From the NCBI GenBank assembly GCA_037783545.1, contig JBBELK010001398.1:186001-250000 (forward strand): DNA of 64,000 nt, given 5' to 3'. The notes under the pieces were generated by a model that saw nothing but the letters and a program-made list of their open reading frames with translations, was not told where the DNA came from and searched no databases. Origin of the DNA: Henricia sp. BOLD:AAB3569. Its lineage: Eukaryota; Echinodermata; Asteroidea; Spinulosida; Echinasteridae. This document shows positions 20,898-33,600 of this stretch, piece by piece. The position numbers and the translations under genes are program-made. Numbering within the stretch: the stretch's first letter is position 1; every line of letters starts with the position of its first letter.

Positions 20898-21575
20898 TAG
20901 TCCGCCATATTGAAACAGGAGGAATTCCTCCTTTTTCCGAAGGTTCCGGAAGTTACCCGAATGCACGCCCGGACGTTATCGTTAATCGCCGGGTACGATT
21001 CGTCAGTGTTTCGCCGCGTGTTTATTTACGATGATGCAGACAAAGTTTGAATTTGATTGTTGATGCTATAATGGTATAGGCCTAAGTGTAATATTTTAAG
21101 GCTAATATATTAAATTTCTATTCGCCAAATAGGAGATAACCGATTTAAAATTGTTATAAACTCGTGCCGTAGCACGCTTTGAAAATTAACAGTTATGCGC
21201 TCGTAAAAATAAATGTATGACGTAATGCTTTGTGCTATTTAAAACACCACGGTAGCCGGTCCTCATATTTAGTCGTTGTATGTGGAATAAGTGGAGCGGG
21301 AACCAGTCTAGCTCATCTAGCAATAGGATTGGGTACCAGTTTAAGAATTCCTTTTCGCAGAAATGTATTCCCTGGTTACCGTGTCGAAATAACATCTTTT
21401 ACGACGGACTGCGGTGTACCAGTGAGACATGCATATGGCGTCTTCGTTACTAACGAAACCATTCAGTTGATGTCATTATTCAGCATGAAAAATCACTCAA
21501 CCGTCACATTAGGCCCAACTTTCTGTCATCGGCTGTAGTTGTTGGCAAAACTAGGAAGAGGAGAATTCGTCAATT
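20898..21575 (+). promoter_or_regulatory. Probable TRAF3IP1 5' flank
   Basis: No repeat element is obvious here. TCCGCCATATTG (20901-20912) resembles a YY1 site and TTCCGGAAGTTACC (20944-20957) an ETS-type site; both are common in TATA-less promoters. No RFX X-box of ciliary-gene type was found. An upstream in-frame TAG (21552-21554) closes the reading frame before the chosen ATG. Confidence 0.3.
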
Positions 21576-21695
21576 ATGGGAGATTTTGTCAAGACAACCC
21601 AGGACACCCTGGGGAAATTAATCAAAAAGCCGCCACTTACGGAAAAATTGCTGAGGAAACCGCCGTTCAGATTTTTACACGACATTATCACCGAG
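21576..21695 (+). CDS. TRAF3IP1: TRAF3IP1 exon 1
   Basis: Residues 1-40, [20 protein letters not shown] then [20 protein letters not shown]. The ATG context is AATTATGG and an in-frame stop lies 21 nt upstream. Donor GTGTGT, phase 0. Confidence 0.95.
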
Positions 21696-24600
21696 GTGTG
21701 TTTTCATTGTTTGTTGTGCCTACGTAAAGAAAGAATTTTGTTAAATCAGTAGGCTAGACCCGTGATGGCGTGAAAAGGGCTTCAGAAACTCCTCTGCCCT
21801 GTCAACGTTGTTTCTCACCCAAAATATGGCAAACTAACGAAACGATGAAAACTGCAGGACAACTCGTACCCGGGACAACTCGTACCCGGGACAACTCGTA
21901 CCCGGGACAACTCGTACCCGGGACAACTCGTACCCGGGACTAGCCCCGCGACCAGTGCTTCGGAAAACCCTCAGCCCTGTTGCCTAATCTACTCCAAATC
22001 TGTGGCAAACTCACGCAAATGAAATTTGGCCCATAATCATTAAGGTCTATTGCTGATCGTGTTTTACCAACAGAGGGCGCCCTTTTGCAAAGCATTATGG
22101 GATTAATAAGGGATCAAAACATCGAAACACGATCAGCAATAGACCTTATGGCTGTGATATTCGCTCAATCATGTCAATAGGTGCACTCACCCCAGTTTGC
22201 AAATATTCCGAAGAGTACGCATCGATCCGATGTCTAGTTTCTGTGAAATCGTGGGGGAAGTTTGAGACCCTCCGTGCGATGAAATACCTATTCTTTGACC
22301 AAAAATCAAATATGCGCATGCGCGAGAGCGGAGAGGTCAACACTAGACTGGTTCCACATCCTTAATTTACTTCCCTTCGTCGTATTAAAGATATGAAGGG
22401 AAGTAAATATGAGGACAGCGAACCAGTCTAGATTGTGTTGACCTCTCCGCTCTCGCGCATGCGCATATTTGATTTTTGGTCAAAGAGACAATATTTCATC
22501 GCACGGAGGGTCTCAAACTTTCCCCACGATTTCACCGAAACTAGACATCGGATCGATGCGTACTCTTCGGGATATTTGCAAACTGGGGTGAGTGCACCTA
22601 TTGAGCAAATATCAGAGCCATGGGACAAATTTCATTTGCGTGAGTTTGCCACAGATTTGGAGTAGATTAGGCAACAGGGCTACCCCAAATCTGTGGCAAA
22701 CTCACGCAAATGAAATTTGTCCCATGGCTCTGATATTTGCTCAATATAGGTGCACTCGCCCCAGTTTGCAAATACATGTATTCCGAAGAGTACGCATCGA
22801 TCCGATGTCTAGTTTCGGTGAAATCGTAGGGCAAAATTTAGACCCTCCGTGAGATAAAATACAGACGGTTTGCTCCAAAATCAAATATGCGCATGCTCGA
22901 GAGCGGAGGAATTTATAAAAAAAAATTAAACTTTTGTATTTTTTTCTACCAGGTTATAAACACAACAAACTTCATGAAAGGCCTTTACACAGCAATGGAA
23001 ATGGATTCACAGAATGTTAAAGTGAGTTATAAAACATGTGTGTGGGTTTTATAAACTCCTCAAAAAAAGTTCAGAAAGTCAAGTTTGACTGACGATTTCT
23101 CTCTTGTTACTTATCATTTCCCTTGAATTTGGTATCATTGGAAAGCCCTGTTATTCCTCTTTACAGTGATGTGTCATTTGTTATGATTAATCAATTGGGG
23201 GATATGCAGTATAGCGGAATACAGGGGTGGGTGGAAAGTGAAATGTCACAAAATTTACTGCTATTGTCATGCAGTGCATTCCCCTTTTGCTTGGAAGATG
23301 GGAATGTGTCAATGCACTTTTTGACAATAGCAATGTATTTTGTGACATTTCACTTTACACCCGCCCCGTATTCAGCTGTGCTGCACATTCCCCAATTGCT
23401 TAATCATAACAAATGACACATCGTCGTAAAGAGGAATAACAGGTATTTCCAATGATTTAAAATTCAAGGAAAATTATTTTGCAACAAGAGAGAAATCGTC
23501 AGTCAAACTTGACTTTCCGAACTTTTTTGAGGAGTTTATATTTAATTATTTTTAGTTGTAAAAGTCATTTTTTTATGTTTCCTTGACGATACTTATTATT
23601 TATCAGCTAAATAAAACAAATCTGAGACATTTTAAAAGCCTGTATATGGGATTTGCAATGCCTCAAAATTGTAATGAACCAAATTGACCAGAATACTCAA
23701 ATAGAAGATAGAAGTGCCACCAATTATTCCGCCCCAGATGATATATTTTTATAAGAAAACAATAATTGAAGAAATTTATATAAATGCATGTACTATTAAA
23801 GGCAGTATACATGATTGGTATCTCGAAAATCAGAAATGTTCACTTGATAACCGCAGAAAACTTCCCCTGAAAATGGTTTTGTCTAAAGTGCTATAGTCTT
23901 TGAGAAATGAGTAAAACAGTTAGTTTTTGTCTCATGAGACAAAAATTCAATTCGCCCCAAAACCATTTCGCCCAAGTGCCATTCCGCCCCCAAACCACTT
24001 CGTCCAAACACTACATCGCCTAAATGCTACTTCGCCCCAAAACCACTTCGTGCACAGCCCGTTGTTCAGGGCGAAATGGTTTAGGGCGAAGTGGTTTTGG
24101 GGCGGAATGACTGCAAACCCTTTTTTGACTGTTTTCTCAAAAGTTAGACGAAGTACGGAGCTGGTTTTTGCTCAGGTTGGTTTTAATCATGCATATCTTC
24201 AATCACACAGGGGGATAAAACTATTTGTAACAGTTTACCAATCATGTATACTACATGTATCTTTAACCACTTCACCACAGCTAGGCATTTTCCAATTTAT
24301 ACCCCTGGAGCGGGAGAATGTATGTCTCTGGGGCTAGAGACTTGACGACTAGTTTTTATTTCAAGTTGTAAAACAATCTTATTTCTCAAGTCCAGTCACA
24401 AGTCATTTTCTCCAGAGTCAAGTCACAGGTCAAAAACCAAAAACTGACTTGACCCCAAGCCAACAAGATACAAGAGACAAGCTCTGCCCTGGTCTAATTC
24501 ATGGGCTAATTCTGTCTGTATAACCGCCCCCAAGACACTAACACTTAGAACTGCATATATGCAGTTCCCTGTCGCGAAGTGGTTAAGCTGACTTATACAC

Positions 24601-27600
24601 GGGTTAACTTTTATCATACACATCCTCAATCACACACACATGATCTCTGTTTTTTGGGTTTTTTTTCCCAATCCAGTAGATCTTTAAACATGAAGCTTCT
24701 GTTATTTTTTTGTGCACTAATAGGACAAGGACAGTAAAATAGCATTCCTCCAGAAAACCATTGATGTTGTCGGTGAGTATTCGCATTCATCATTTTCCAC
24801 TTTCCCTAATTTGCATCACCTTTAAACTACTTAAACCTTTAAACTACTGAAATCCTGTCATCTCCTCTGGACCAATCAGGAAACTTGGCAGTGCATTGCA
24901 GGCATTCAAAAGTAACGCGTGCAGATTGTAAGTACCGTGCATGCAGTGTGCTACATGTACTCGGTAGCGCTGGCCGTTGTCCACGTCGGCGATTGGCTGC
25001 TATTTAAAGCATACTGGGGAATCCGTTCGATTCAATTCGTCAGCATGCATCCCTGTTATTATTTTGAAAAGCTGCGGAGTAAAAAAGATCATCACTGGGA
25101 ATTTTGGTAGGAATGGGACAGTCGTAGGAAACAGAACCCAATACAATTTCTGGAAAGTATAGCAATCGTTTGTTTATGGCATAACACGACCAAATTGATT
25201 AAATTACATCAAAATGACTCGGGCGTGTGTTTGCTAGACGCAACAGCCGTGCTGCTTCGCAGATTTGCGTGGATTTCCTCAGGGTATTGTAACGTCGCTT
25301 CAAAGAGTGGAAATTCCCTGAGATCTCAGGATGGCCCGCGAAAGGCTCAGTGTAAATTCACCATTACAACAAACGCGCAAATTTTTCAAAGTGACGACAC
25401 AATGAGCATCAACGTCCCAGCTATGGCGGACACACAGGGACGATTTCGATGGTAATGGGAAAGGTCTATAGGCCTTACAAGTTAATTTCCAATAGGCTAG
25501 ACTAACGACTTGGGAAAACAATTATTCTGAGTTAAAACTATTTTTACACATGGGTCTTTCTATAAATTAGGGGTCCAATGTTGGTGTCCCCCGTTACATT
25601 TTACATCTTGTTTTTGTAAATTCAGGACACATTCTTTAAATACTTTCCATCTCAAAGAGTGAGTACATAAAGTACAATTCATACCAAAAATTTTAAAAGC
25701 CATTTTCATGTTTTTTGTACAAAAAATAACACATATCAGGTGTAACGGGGGACACTACATGTGTAAATGTCACACTTTTGGACCCCTAATTTATAGAAAG
25801 ACCCACAACAGACAAGTTGCAAAAGATTTATCAAGCGGTTTCTATTTTATGCTTGTTAAAATGTGTCAAATTTACATGCGGAATCGTCAATGAAAATGAA
25901 TAGACAGCAACTTCAAAATTGGTGATGTGATGCAAAGCGCCCTCCTTGGCACAAAGCAAGTTATTTTTTTCTTGGTTAGTCTTAAATTCAAGCGTTCTAT
26001 ATTTATCTTGTCCTTCAAGAGCAGACTGTAAACAGAGCGCCATCAACTGACAATAAACAGCGGTGCCAAGTAGAGCATGAGGGCCCTATAGGCGCGTGCT
26101 TTGTTATGCCTATAGTCATGCCTGTATTGGTGAATCAAGACTAGATAGTTGGTGGCGCCCGCCAACTCCCGATTTTTTAGATATTTTGGGGCGGAAAAAT
26201 CTCACCACTGCATAGGTGGATTTGCGTGATATTTGGCACAAATACAAAGAAAACCAGCCCCAATAGGCCTATTGAGCTCGTGCCAATGAAATCATTTTGG
26301 GAGTAAAACAATGCCGCGTCGTTGTGGAAGCAATGTGCGTGCGCGCTGTGTGTGTCCATAGCGCGCGTAACGCGCTATGCTAAGGCTCCCATTGGTGAAC
26401 TAAACCGCGTTACGCCCACCAGAGACACACACAACGCGCACGCACATTGCTTCCACAATGACTCAGCATTATTTGACTCCCAAAATGGCATATTCGCACG
26501 TGTTCGAAAGGGGTCAATACCTAAAAGAAATCAGCCTGGCAGATTTAATGACAGAAACTAAAGGCAGCATGATTTACAGTGCAATTTCACGCAGCGGTCC
26601 ATCAAGCTTGCAAACTTTGGTTACGGATTTGACCAATAATAGTGTCACGACTGCGCGGCTGATGATGTCACAGATTTCCAAGTCCCTAGCTGGACCAAAT
26701 TCTTTCTGCTTAAATCAACTACATGTAATTTTTGGGTGTTTCCTTCCTTCAGCCATTGTACATAACAAGCCCATGTCAGTGAAACCCTCAAAGATCGTAG
26801 CAGGTCATGAACCGGAGAGGACCAATGAACTCCTACAGCAGATAGCACGTGCAATATCAAAACGGGTATGAGTTACAGTCAAACTTATATATGGGTACAT
26901 TACTGTAACATTCAAGATCTTAGGTCCAGTTCACTTCAAATGTCTTACTTTTATCTTTAAATTATCAAGCTAAACTGAGCAAATAACTTTTTCACCAAGG
27001 AGTAAGAAAAATAGTTCCACAACATACATTTGTGAAAACCCCGTCCACAAATTTTTCTATAACGCATGTAACAAAGACGGAAAAAAATCACAAAATTGTC
27101 TGTCCACGTTACATACGTAATAGGAAAATTTGTACACAAGCTTTTCAAAAATGTATGTTGTGGCAGCAATTTCTTACCTTTTTGGCCAAAAGTTATCTCC
27201 TGAGAACAAAACAAGGACATTTCTTTAATTCTGAGATAAACTAAAGACATCTGAAAGGAATTATTGACTTATTTTTCAAATGTACCCCATTACTGTGGAA
27301 AGACCCATATAGTGGCCACCCTCGAGTTTGTACTGTCTGAAGACTGGGCCTCGCCAAAAGTCACAATTTATTTGAACCAGTCGATAGTCTATGAAAAAAA
27401 TACAAGCCTCCTACCTTTTTCGATCCATCCACTTTATGATTTTGGAGAATTTTCCCAATGAAAAAGAAATGGGTCGGCGGGAAATTTATATGCAAATAGC
27501 AGTAACCAGGGCGTAGCTATGCACGTGATACGTGTGGATACACACGCAAAATCTTTTCGCTCTGTGTTTTACGGTCAGGCTCGGTATTTTGAATTCGACG

Positions 27601-30600
27601 TCTTCCTTTGTTTGTAGTTTACCTAAGCTACGTGGATTCTCTTGGTGTTAATAAATATGCTCAAGAGGGGTGAACGTTCAAATTAGCATTGGCCCAAGAT
27701 GTTTTTTAATCCATTAATATTTCTGGAATACACCAGGCCGGAGCTATTGACGAAGGCGGTGGTTTTGAAAACAGCCAATAGTTTTTCACAGGGTTGCCGA
27801 TGTTTAAAATACAAAGTATGATGTTTTGCCGTTAAAATAAAGTAAATGCTTTAAAAATTCGTTCCGAGAAAAAAAAAATCATTTGCTGAGAACCACGGAC
27901 GAGCCCCACTTCGACCAACGTGTCTGTGTCCCTAGGCAAGGCACTTAATCCCAGTTGCCTCGTCAACCCAAGCTATATATGGGAAGCTGTTAAGGGGAAT
28001 GCCACAATCTAACTGCTGATAGGGTTGTGCGCCTGACCAGCAGCCACCTAGTTGAAGCAAAATGGTTCTGGTGATTCCCTGATGGCAGCGGTAATAATGG
28101 TAACAGCGCCTTGAGCACCCTGCAGGGTGGATATGTGCGCTATACAAAAACTATGAATGCTAGGATAGGGCGACATTTTGTGTGTAAAAAAGCTATATTA
28201 GGGCGACATGCTCAATAGGGCGACATTTTGGTGTCGCCCTAATATATATATTTTTTAAAATCATTTTTTTAGGTCAAAAACCATTTGTTTAGGTCAAAAA
28301 CCATTTTTATTAGGACTAAAGCTGTTTCTCTTTGGTCTGGAACAATTTTTGGAAGCTTTGGGTAAAAAAAAAGGTGTCATTTTGAGTGACTCTTGCCGAA
28401 ATTTTTGTGGTCCCCGGGGAGAGTCTTCCCTATTGCGGCATTCAGAGTTCTTACAAATCTAATCATTATTATTATTATTATTACCTTAATAAAAAATATT
28501 TTTAGTTGGACAGCTCAGAAGCAGTGGCCAAGGTGCTCGGAGGCACTAAAATCGACTCTGAGGCAAAGAAACCTCCAAGACCAGCCAAAGATGATGAGAA
28601 ATCCAGAGATACTAGCGGAGACAAGAGAAAACGAGACAAGGAAAACAAGGTTAGAACCTGTCCTTGGCTTCAAAACTGTGTGGCCCAGGTTCGAATCCCA
28701 TCCAGGCCAGTTTGTGGGGTGGTTTTCAGTCCCTGCTTGTCCCCAAGGCTTCTTTCTGATTGGAAAAAATTCCGGTTTTTTTTTAATCGGTTTTAATAAT
28801 ACCATGTCCAGTACATCTGTCGACAGTGTCTTCAAATAGAATACACTACCCATTAAAACTTTGAAAACACCTTGAAAGTTTCAAGTTTTTGAGAAGAAAA
28901 TTTTGTGAATGTTAATTTCGTGAATGTTAATTTTGTGAAAGCAAATGTAGGTGTATTCTAACAAAAAGCAATATATACATGTTAATTTTAGTGCCATCTT
29001 CGGCCTCAGCAGTGGGCTTTATCAATAAATTGGAGTGCATGCAAAAAGAACGGCTAAACTTGATGTTCATCAAAGAATCCCCCCTTAGCAGCTATGACAG
29101 CTACACACAATCTCTGCATCCTGATTGTCAGTTTCTCCAAACATTCAGTGGAAATACGCCTCTTTTAAGACTCTCCAGAGGTTTTCTTGGCTGGTTGGGC
29201 ATTTCTTTCTGACCTTACGATTCAACTCCTCCCAGAGCAGCTCAATGGGATTGAGATCAGGTGACTGGGCAGGCCATTCTATGATGGACAGCACTCCAGA
29301 TGACTGCTTTCTCTCCAGATACCCCTTACACCTCCATTTGCTTTAATAGCTTGGTTTATTATGAATAAACAAAATAGTACTTCCTTCTCAAAAACCTAAA
29401 ACTTTCAAGGTGTTTCCATGGGTAGTTTTGATGTGCAATCCCTTAAAAATACATTTTATTACGTTGGACTAAACTTTGGTACACACTCCGAGACCAGTAA
29501 TTCAAGTCGGAGATCATAATCCATGTGTTTAATACTGGCAGTAAGGGGAAGTTGCTTTTTAGAGCCAATTGGCTCATAGTAGCCAGTCTATTTCAGGTTT
29601 ATTTTCAGGAATAAGTTAGGTTTCCCCAACAGTTTGCTGGTACCCATTTGCACCTGTGTAGAGAGAAAAACATACATTTGAATCCTGTAAACGGGATTTT
29701 CAATGACTCAAAATTACACCAATGCAATGATTATGTCCCACAATATATCTTTTTATAAAAAACAAAATAGTATTAAATCGAAGTCTCGAAGATCAATTTA
29801 TATAAATCAGGGATGTGATTTTTCAGGTTTTTTTCCTGAAATCATGTTTTTTTTAGCAAAAAAACATGACCCGTGTGAATCCCACGCCGTAATGGCTTCA
29901 TGCTGCGCGCTCGTAATTTCAGTTTTTTTCAAACATCCAATCACATTCCTGATAAATGCATGTGCACCTGCATTTTTTTGACGATTTTTTTGATTCTGGC
30001 TTCATTTTCCAAACAGCCTAAATAGGACGATGGCTTCACACAATTTCTTGAAAGCATGAACACACCTTTCCTTTGTTTTCTGGGAACATGAATGAGGTAC
30101 TGAGCCGACTTATACACTGGTTGGTTTTTATCATACATATCCTCAATTACACATGGAGATAATGCCATTTGTAACAGTTCTCCAATCCTGTAATCTATCT
30201 TCGACTGCTCCATTCTTCAGGAAAAATCTGGCAGCTCCGACAACAGAGACCGGAGTTCAAGTCGGGACAGGGAAAAAGGAAAAGACAAAGACCAAAAAGG
30301 GCGCGACAGAAGCAAAGAACGGGATCACCATCGCGAACGAAGCAAGGACAAAGACAGAGATCGCAGCAAAGATCGTGATCGTGATCGCAGCAAAGAGAAA
30401 GAACGCAAAGAACAAACGCGATCGGACAAAGATCGCGCGAAAGATGGCGCGAAAGATGGCGCAAAAGATGGCGAGAGAGACCGAAATCGGGACAAAGAAA
30501 GAGATAGAGATCGTTCCAGGGACAAAGATCGTGGTCGCGAAAAGGAGCGCGACAAGGATAAAGATCGTGACAAGAGTCGCGACGGGGAAAAAGATAGGGA

Positions 30601-33600
30601 ACGACGTGAAAGGCGGGTGAGTAGCAATACGACGTACAGTACAGGCCTTGATAGAACATCTTCCCAAAATGTTGCTTCAAAAGTAGCCTTTTGCAAAGGC
30701 GTCCGTGACAAGATTTATTTATCTTGCTTACGCTTCAGGAAAGACAAGCACCAACTGATCTGATGAAAGGCAGACTGTTTGCCATGTCCGCCTTTTTCAA
30801 CCCAGTTTGCGTTGAATAATTCAACAGCAACTGAGGTGATGAATCATTCATAAATTCTGACCAACCAGCAGTGGCGAGCTTTTGGAATTGTCCATTTAAA
30901 TGTCGGTAATGTTCACATAGACAAAAGGCAGGAAGACTGGGGTTCAGAATTGAGTCTTTCCACGGTAAAGGGGGCATTTTGGCAACACAGACCATATTTT
31001 CCAGAAAATACCTTTGTCTGGTCTCAAAATAAAGAGAAAACTTAGGCCCAAAAAGGGTTACAAATAGTGTGACAACATGCCTTTCTAAAAACCCTGTGCA
31101 CAAATTTCCAATATACGCTTGTAACCGGGACGGCCTAAAACGTAAAGTGTCTGTCCCCAATTGGGGGATGTGCAGCACAGCTGAATACGGGGCCGGGCGT
31201 AAAGTGAAATGTCACAAAATGCATTGCTATTGTCAAAAAGTGTATTGACACATTCCCATCCTCCAAGCAAAAGGGGAATGCACTGCATGACAATAGCAGT
31301 GAATTTTGTGACATTTCACTTTCCACCCACCCCTGTATTCAGCTGTGCTGAACATTTCCCAATTGATTAATCATAACAAATGACACATCATTGTAAAGAG
31401 GAATAACAGGGCTTTCCAATGATACCAAATTCAAGGGAAATGTTTTAGTAACAAGAGAGAAACTGTCAGTCAAACTTGAGTTTTTGAATATTTGTTTAGG
31501 AGTTTAGTTTGTTTACTGAAGACATGGAAGAAAGCAAATGTTGATTCTCTACCCGTTATATTTGTTTTACCGTATTTTAAAAATTACATCTTCCCCAGTT
31601 CAGAAACACTGACCATTCAGAAACATTGAGCTGGGGATCATGAATATGTATGAAGGTCTTTCCACGCTAATGGACCTATTTGAAAAATAAGTCAATAATT
31701 CCTTTCAGATGTCTTAAGTTTATCTCAAACTTGTACTGTTGTCAGGAGATAACTTTTGCCCAAAACGGTAATAAAATGCTGCCACAACATACATTTCTGA
31801 AAAGCTCGTGTCCCCTTATAGTGTATAACGTGGACAGAATTTTTTTTTACATACGTATCTATATGGAAACATTTTGCACAGGGTTTTCAGAAATGTATCT
31901 CGTGGCAGCATTTTCTTACCTTTTTGGGCAAAAGTTACATGTATCTCCTGAGAACAGTACAAGGGAATTTCTTTAAGTTCGAGATAAACTGAAGACATCT
32001 GAAAGGAATTACTAACTTATTTTTCAAATAGGCCCATTAGCGTGGAAAAACCCATGAGGTATGCTTAGCTAATGTGGTATTGTGACTTTCAAGTGTGTGT
32101 TTTGGCTCTCAGAAGCGCAAGGAGGAAGAGGAGACGTCTCAACAGCAGCAGCAGGAGAATGGACTTCAGGATGATGAGGAGGTAATAAGCAGTGTACCTC
32201 ATGAATATTTATGAGTAATCTAGTATTTGATTTAGCTTGCGTCAGGGAGAATGAATGTTAATTAGGTGGTTTTTTTTGCTCTTATCTAACGTATATTAGC
32301 ACTGTATACTCGGTGCTTTCCCGAGACACTATAAAAAACTTCATAGCCTGCTCGGGTGGGATTCGAACCCACGACCTCCTGCAAACAAGGCAGATGTCTT
32401 AACCACTCGACCACCGAGCTAGCTGGTGTTGAATGGCCGGTTCGAATCATTTCGCAATGGGGTTCGCAATTAATCAGTATTTGATTTAGCTTGCGTCGGG
32501 GAGAATGAATGTTCATGAGGTTTGTTTTTGTTTTTTGTGGGTTTTGTTGGTGTATTTTTTGCCCTTACCAAACGTATATTAGCACTGTATACTCAGTGCT
32601 TTGCCGAGACACTATGAAAAACTGCATAGTGTACTCTACATGAGTAATCTGAATATTCCAATTTTAATTTCTACATATTCCAAAAACTATGGATGCTAGG
32701 ATAGGGCGACAATTTGTGTGTAAAAAAGGTATATTAGGGCGACACGCTCAATAGGGCGACACCAATATTTTTTTTGTTTTTAAATGATTTTTTTAAGGTC
32801 AAAAACCATTTTTTTGAAATCGAGAACCATTTTTATTAGGTCTAGAACTGTCTCTCTTAGGTCTGTGACCATCTTTGGAAGCTTTGGGTAGAGAAATAAG
32901 GTGTCATTTTGAGTGATTCTTGCCGAAATTTCGGTGGTCCCCGGGGAGAGTCTTCCCGAAATGTCGCCCTATTGCGGCATCCAGAGTTCTTACAATTTTA
33001 ATTTGCATTTTGATTTCCCACTGTGCTCTATTCACCACTTGCACAGAACCGCCATATTGGCAAAACAGCAAGGCTTTCCTTGCATGAACAATGACTCCCT
33101 CGCGTCGTTACCACGCCGGTTGCTGGGTTGTAGACTTTTGTCCATTGTAAAATATGATGTATGCTAGGAAAACCTCATTTTGAACGCAACCGTTTCAAGT
33201 GGTGAATAAGGTTGTCTGACAAGTTGCCAGCACATGCACTCCAAGTCAGTTTAAATGGATCAATCAAAATATTCAGGTTTCCCCACACCAGAACTAAAGA
33301 TTATTAACCCCCTCGCAGCGGCTAACCATTTTCCAATTTATTCCCCTGGAGCGGGAGACTGCACTTGGAGTTTTGGTTATATATGTTTCTGGGGCTGGAG
33401 ACTTGATGACTAGTTTTTATTTTGAGTCGTAAATATTTTCCAAGTCCGGTCACAAGTCATTTTTTTCCCACAGTCAAGTCACAGGTCAAATACCAAAAAC
33501 TGACTTGAGCCCAAGCCAACAAGTTGAGAGACCATCTCTGCCCTGGTAGTACTGACCCAAGGGCTAATTCTGTATAACAGCCCCCAGGACACTTGCACTT

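Noticed and set aside
20760..21575. RFX X-box expected in the promoter of a ciliary gene.
   Set aside because: Only a half-site-like GGTTACC (about 21374) is present, without a matching second half at 1-3 bp spacing.
21858..21939. Short tandem arrays (16, 17, 21 and 28 bp) considered as CRISPR-like.
   Set aside because: Head-to-tail satellites without unique spacers, in an animal genome.
26458..26752. N-terminal extension of TRAF3IP1 exon 4 in an open frame starting MTQHYLTPK.
   Set aside because: It begins in a hairpin element and runs through a strong acceptor; exon 3 joins at 26753 in the correct phase.
30153..30711. ORFs of 128-161 codons overlapping TRAF3IP1 exon 6 on both strands.
   Set aside because: Composition shadows of the RD/KD-rich exon; only frame 30221-30616 joins exons 5 and 7.
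32340..32430. A possible functional tRNA gene with good A and B boxes.
   Set aside because: The same head plus the same downstream body occurs at 53051 with a target duplication, so it is a SINE head.
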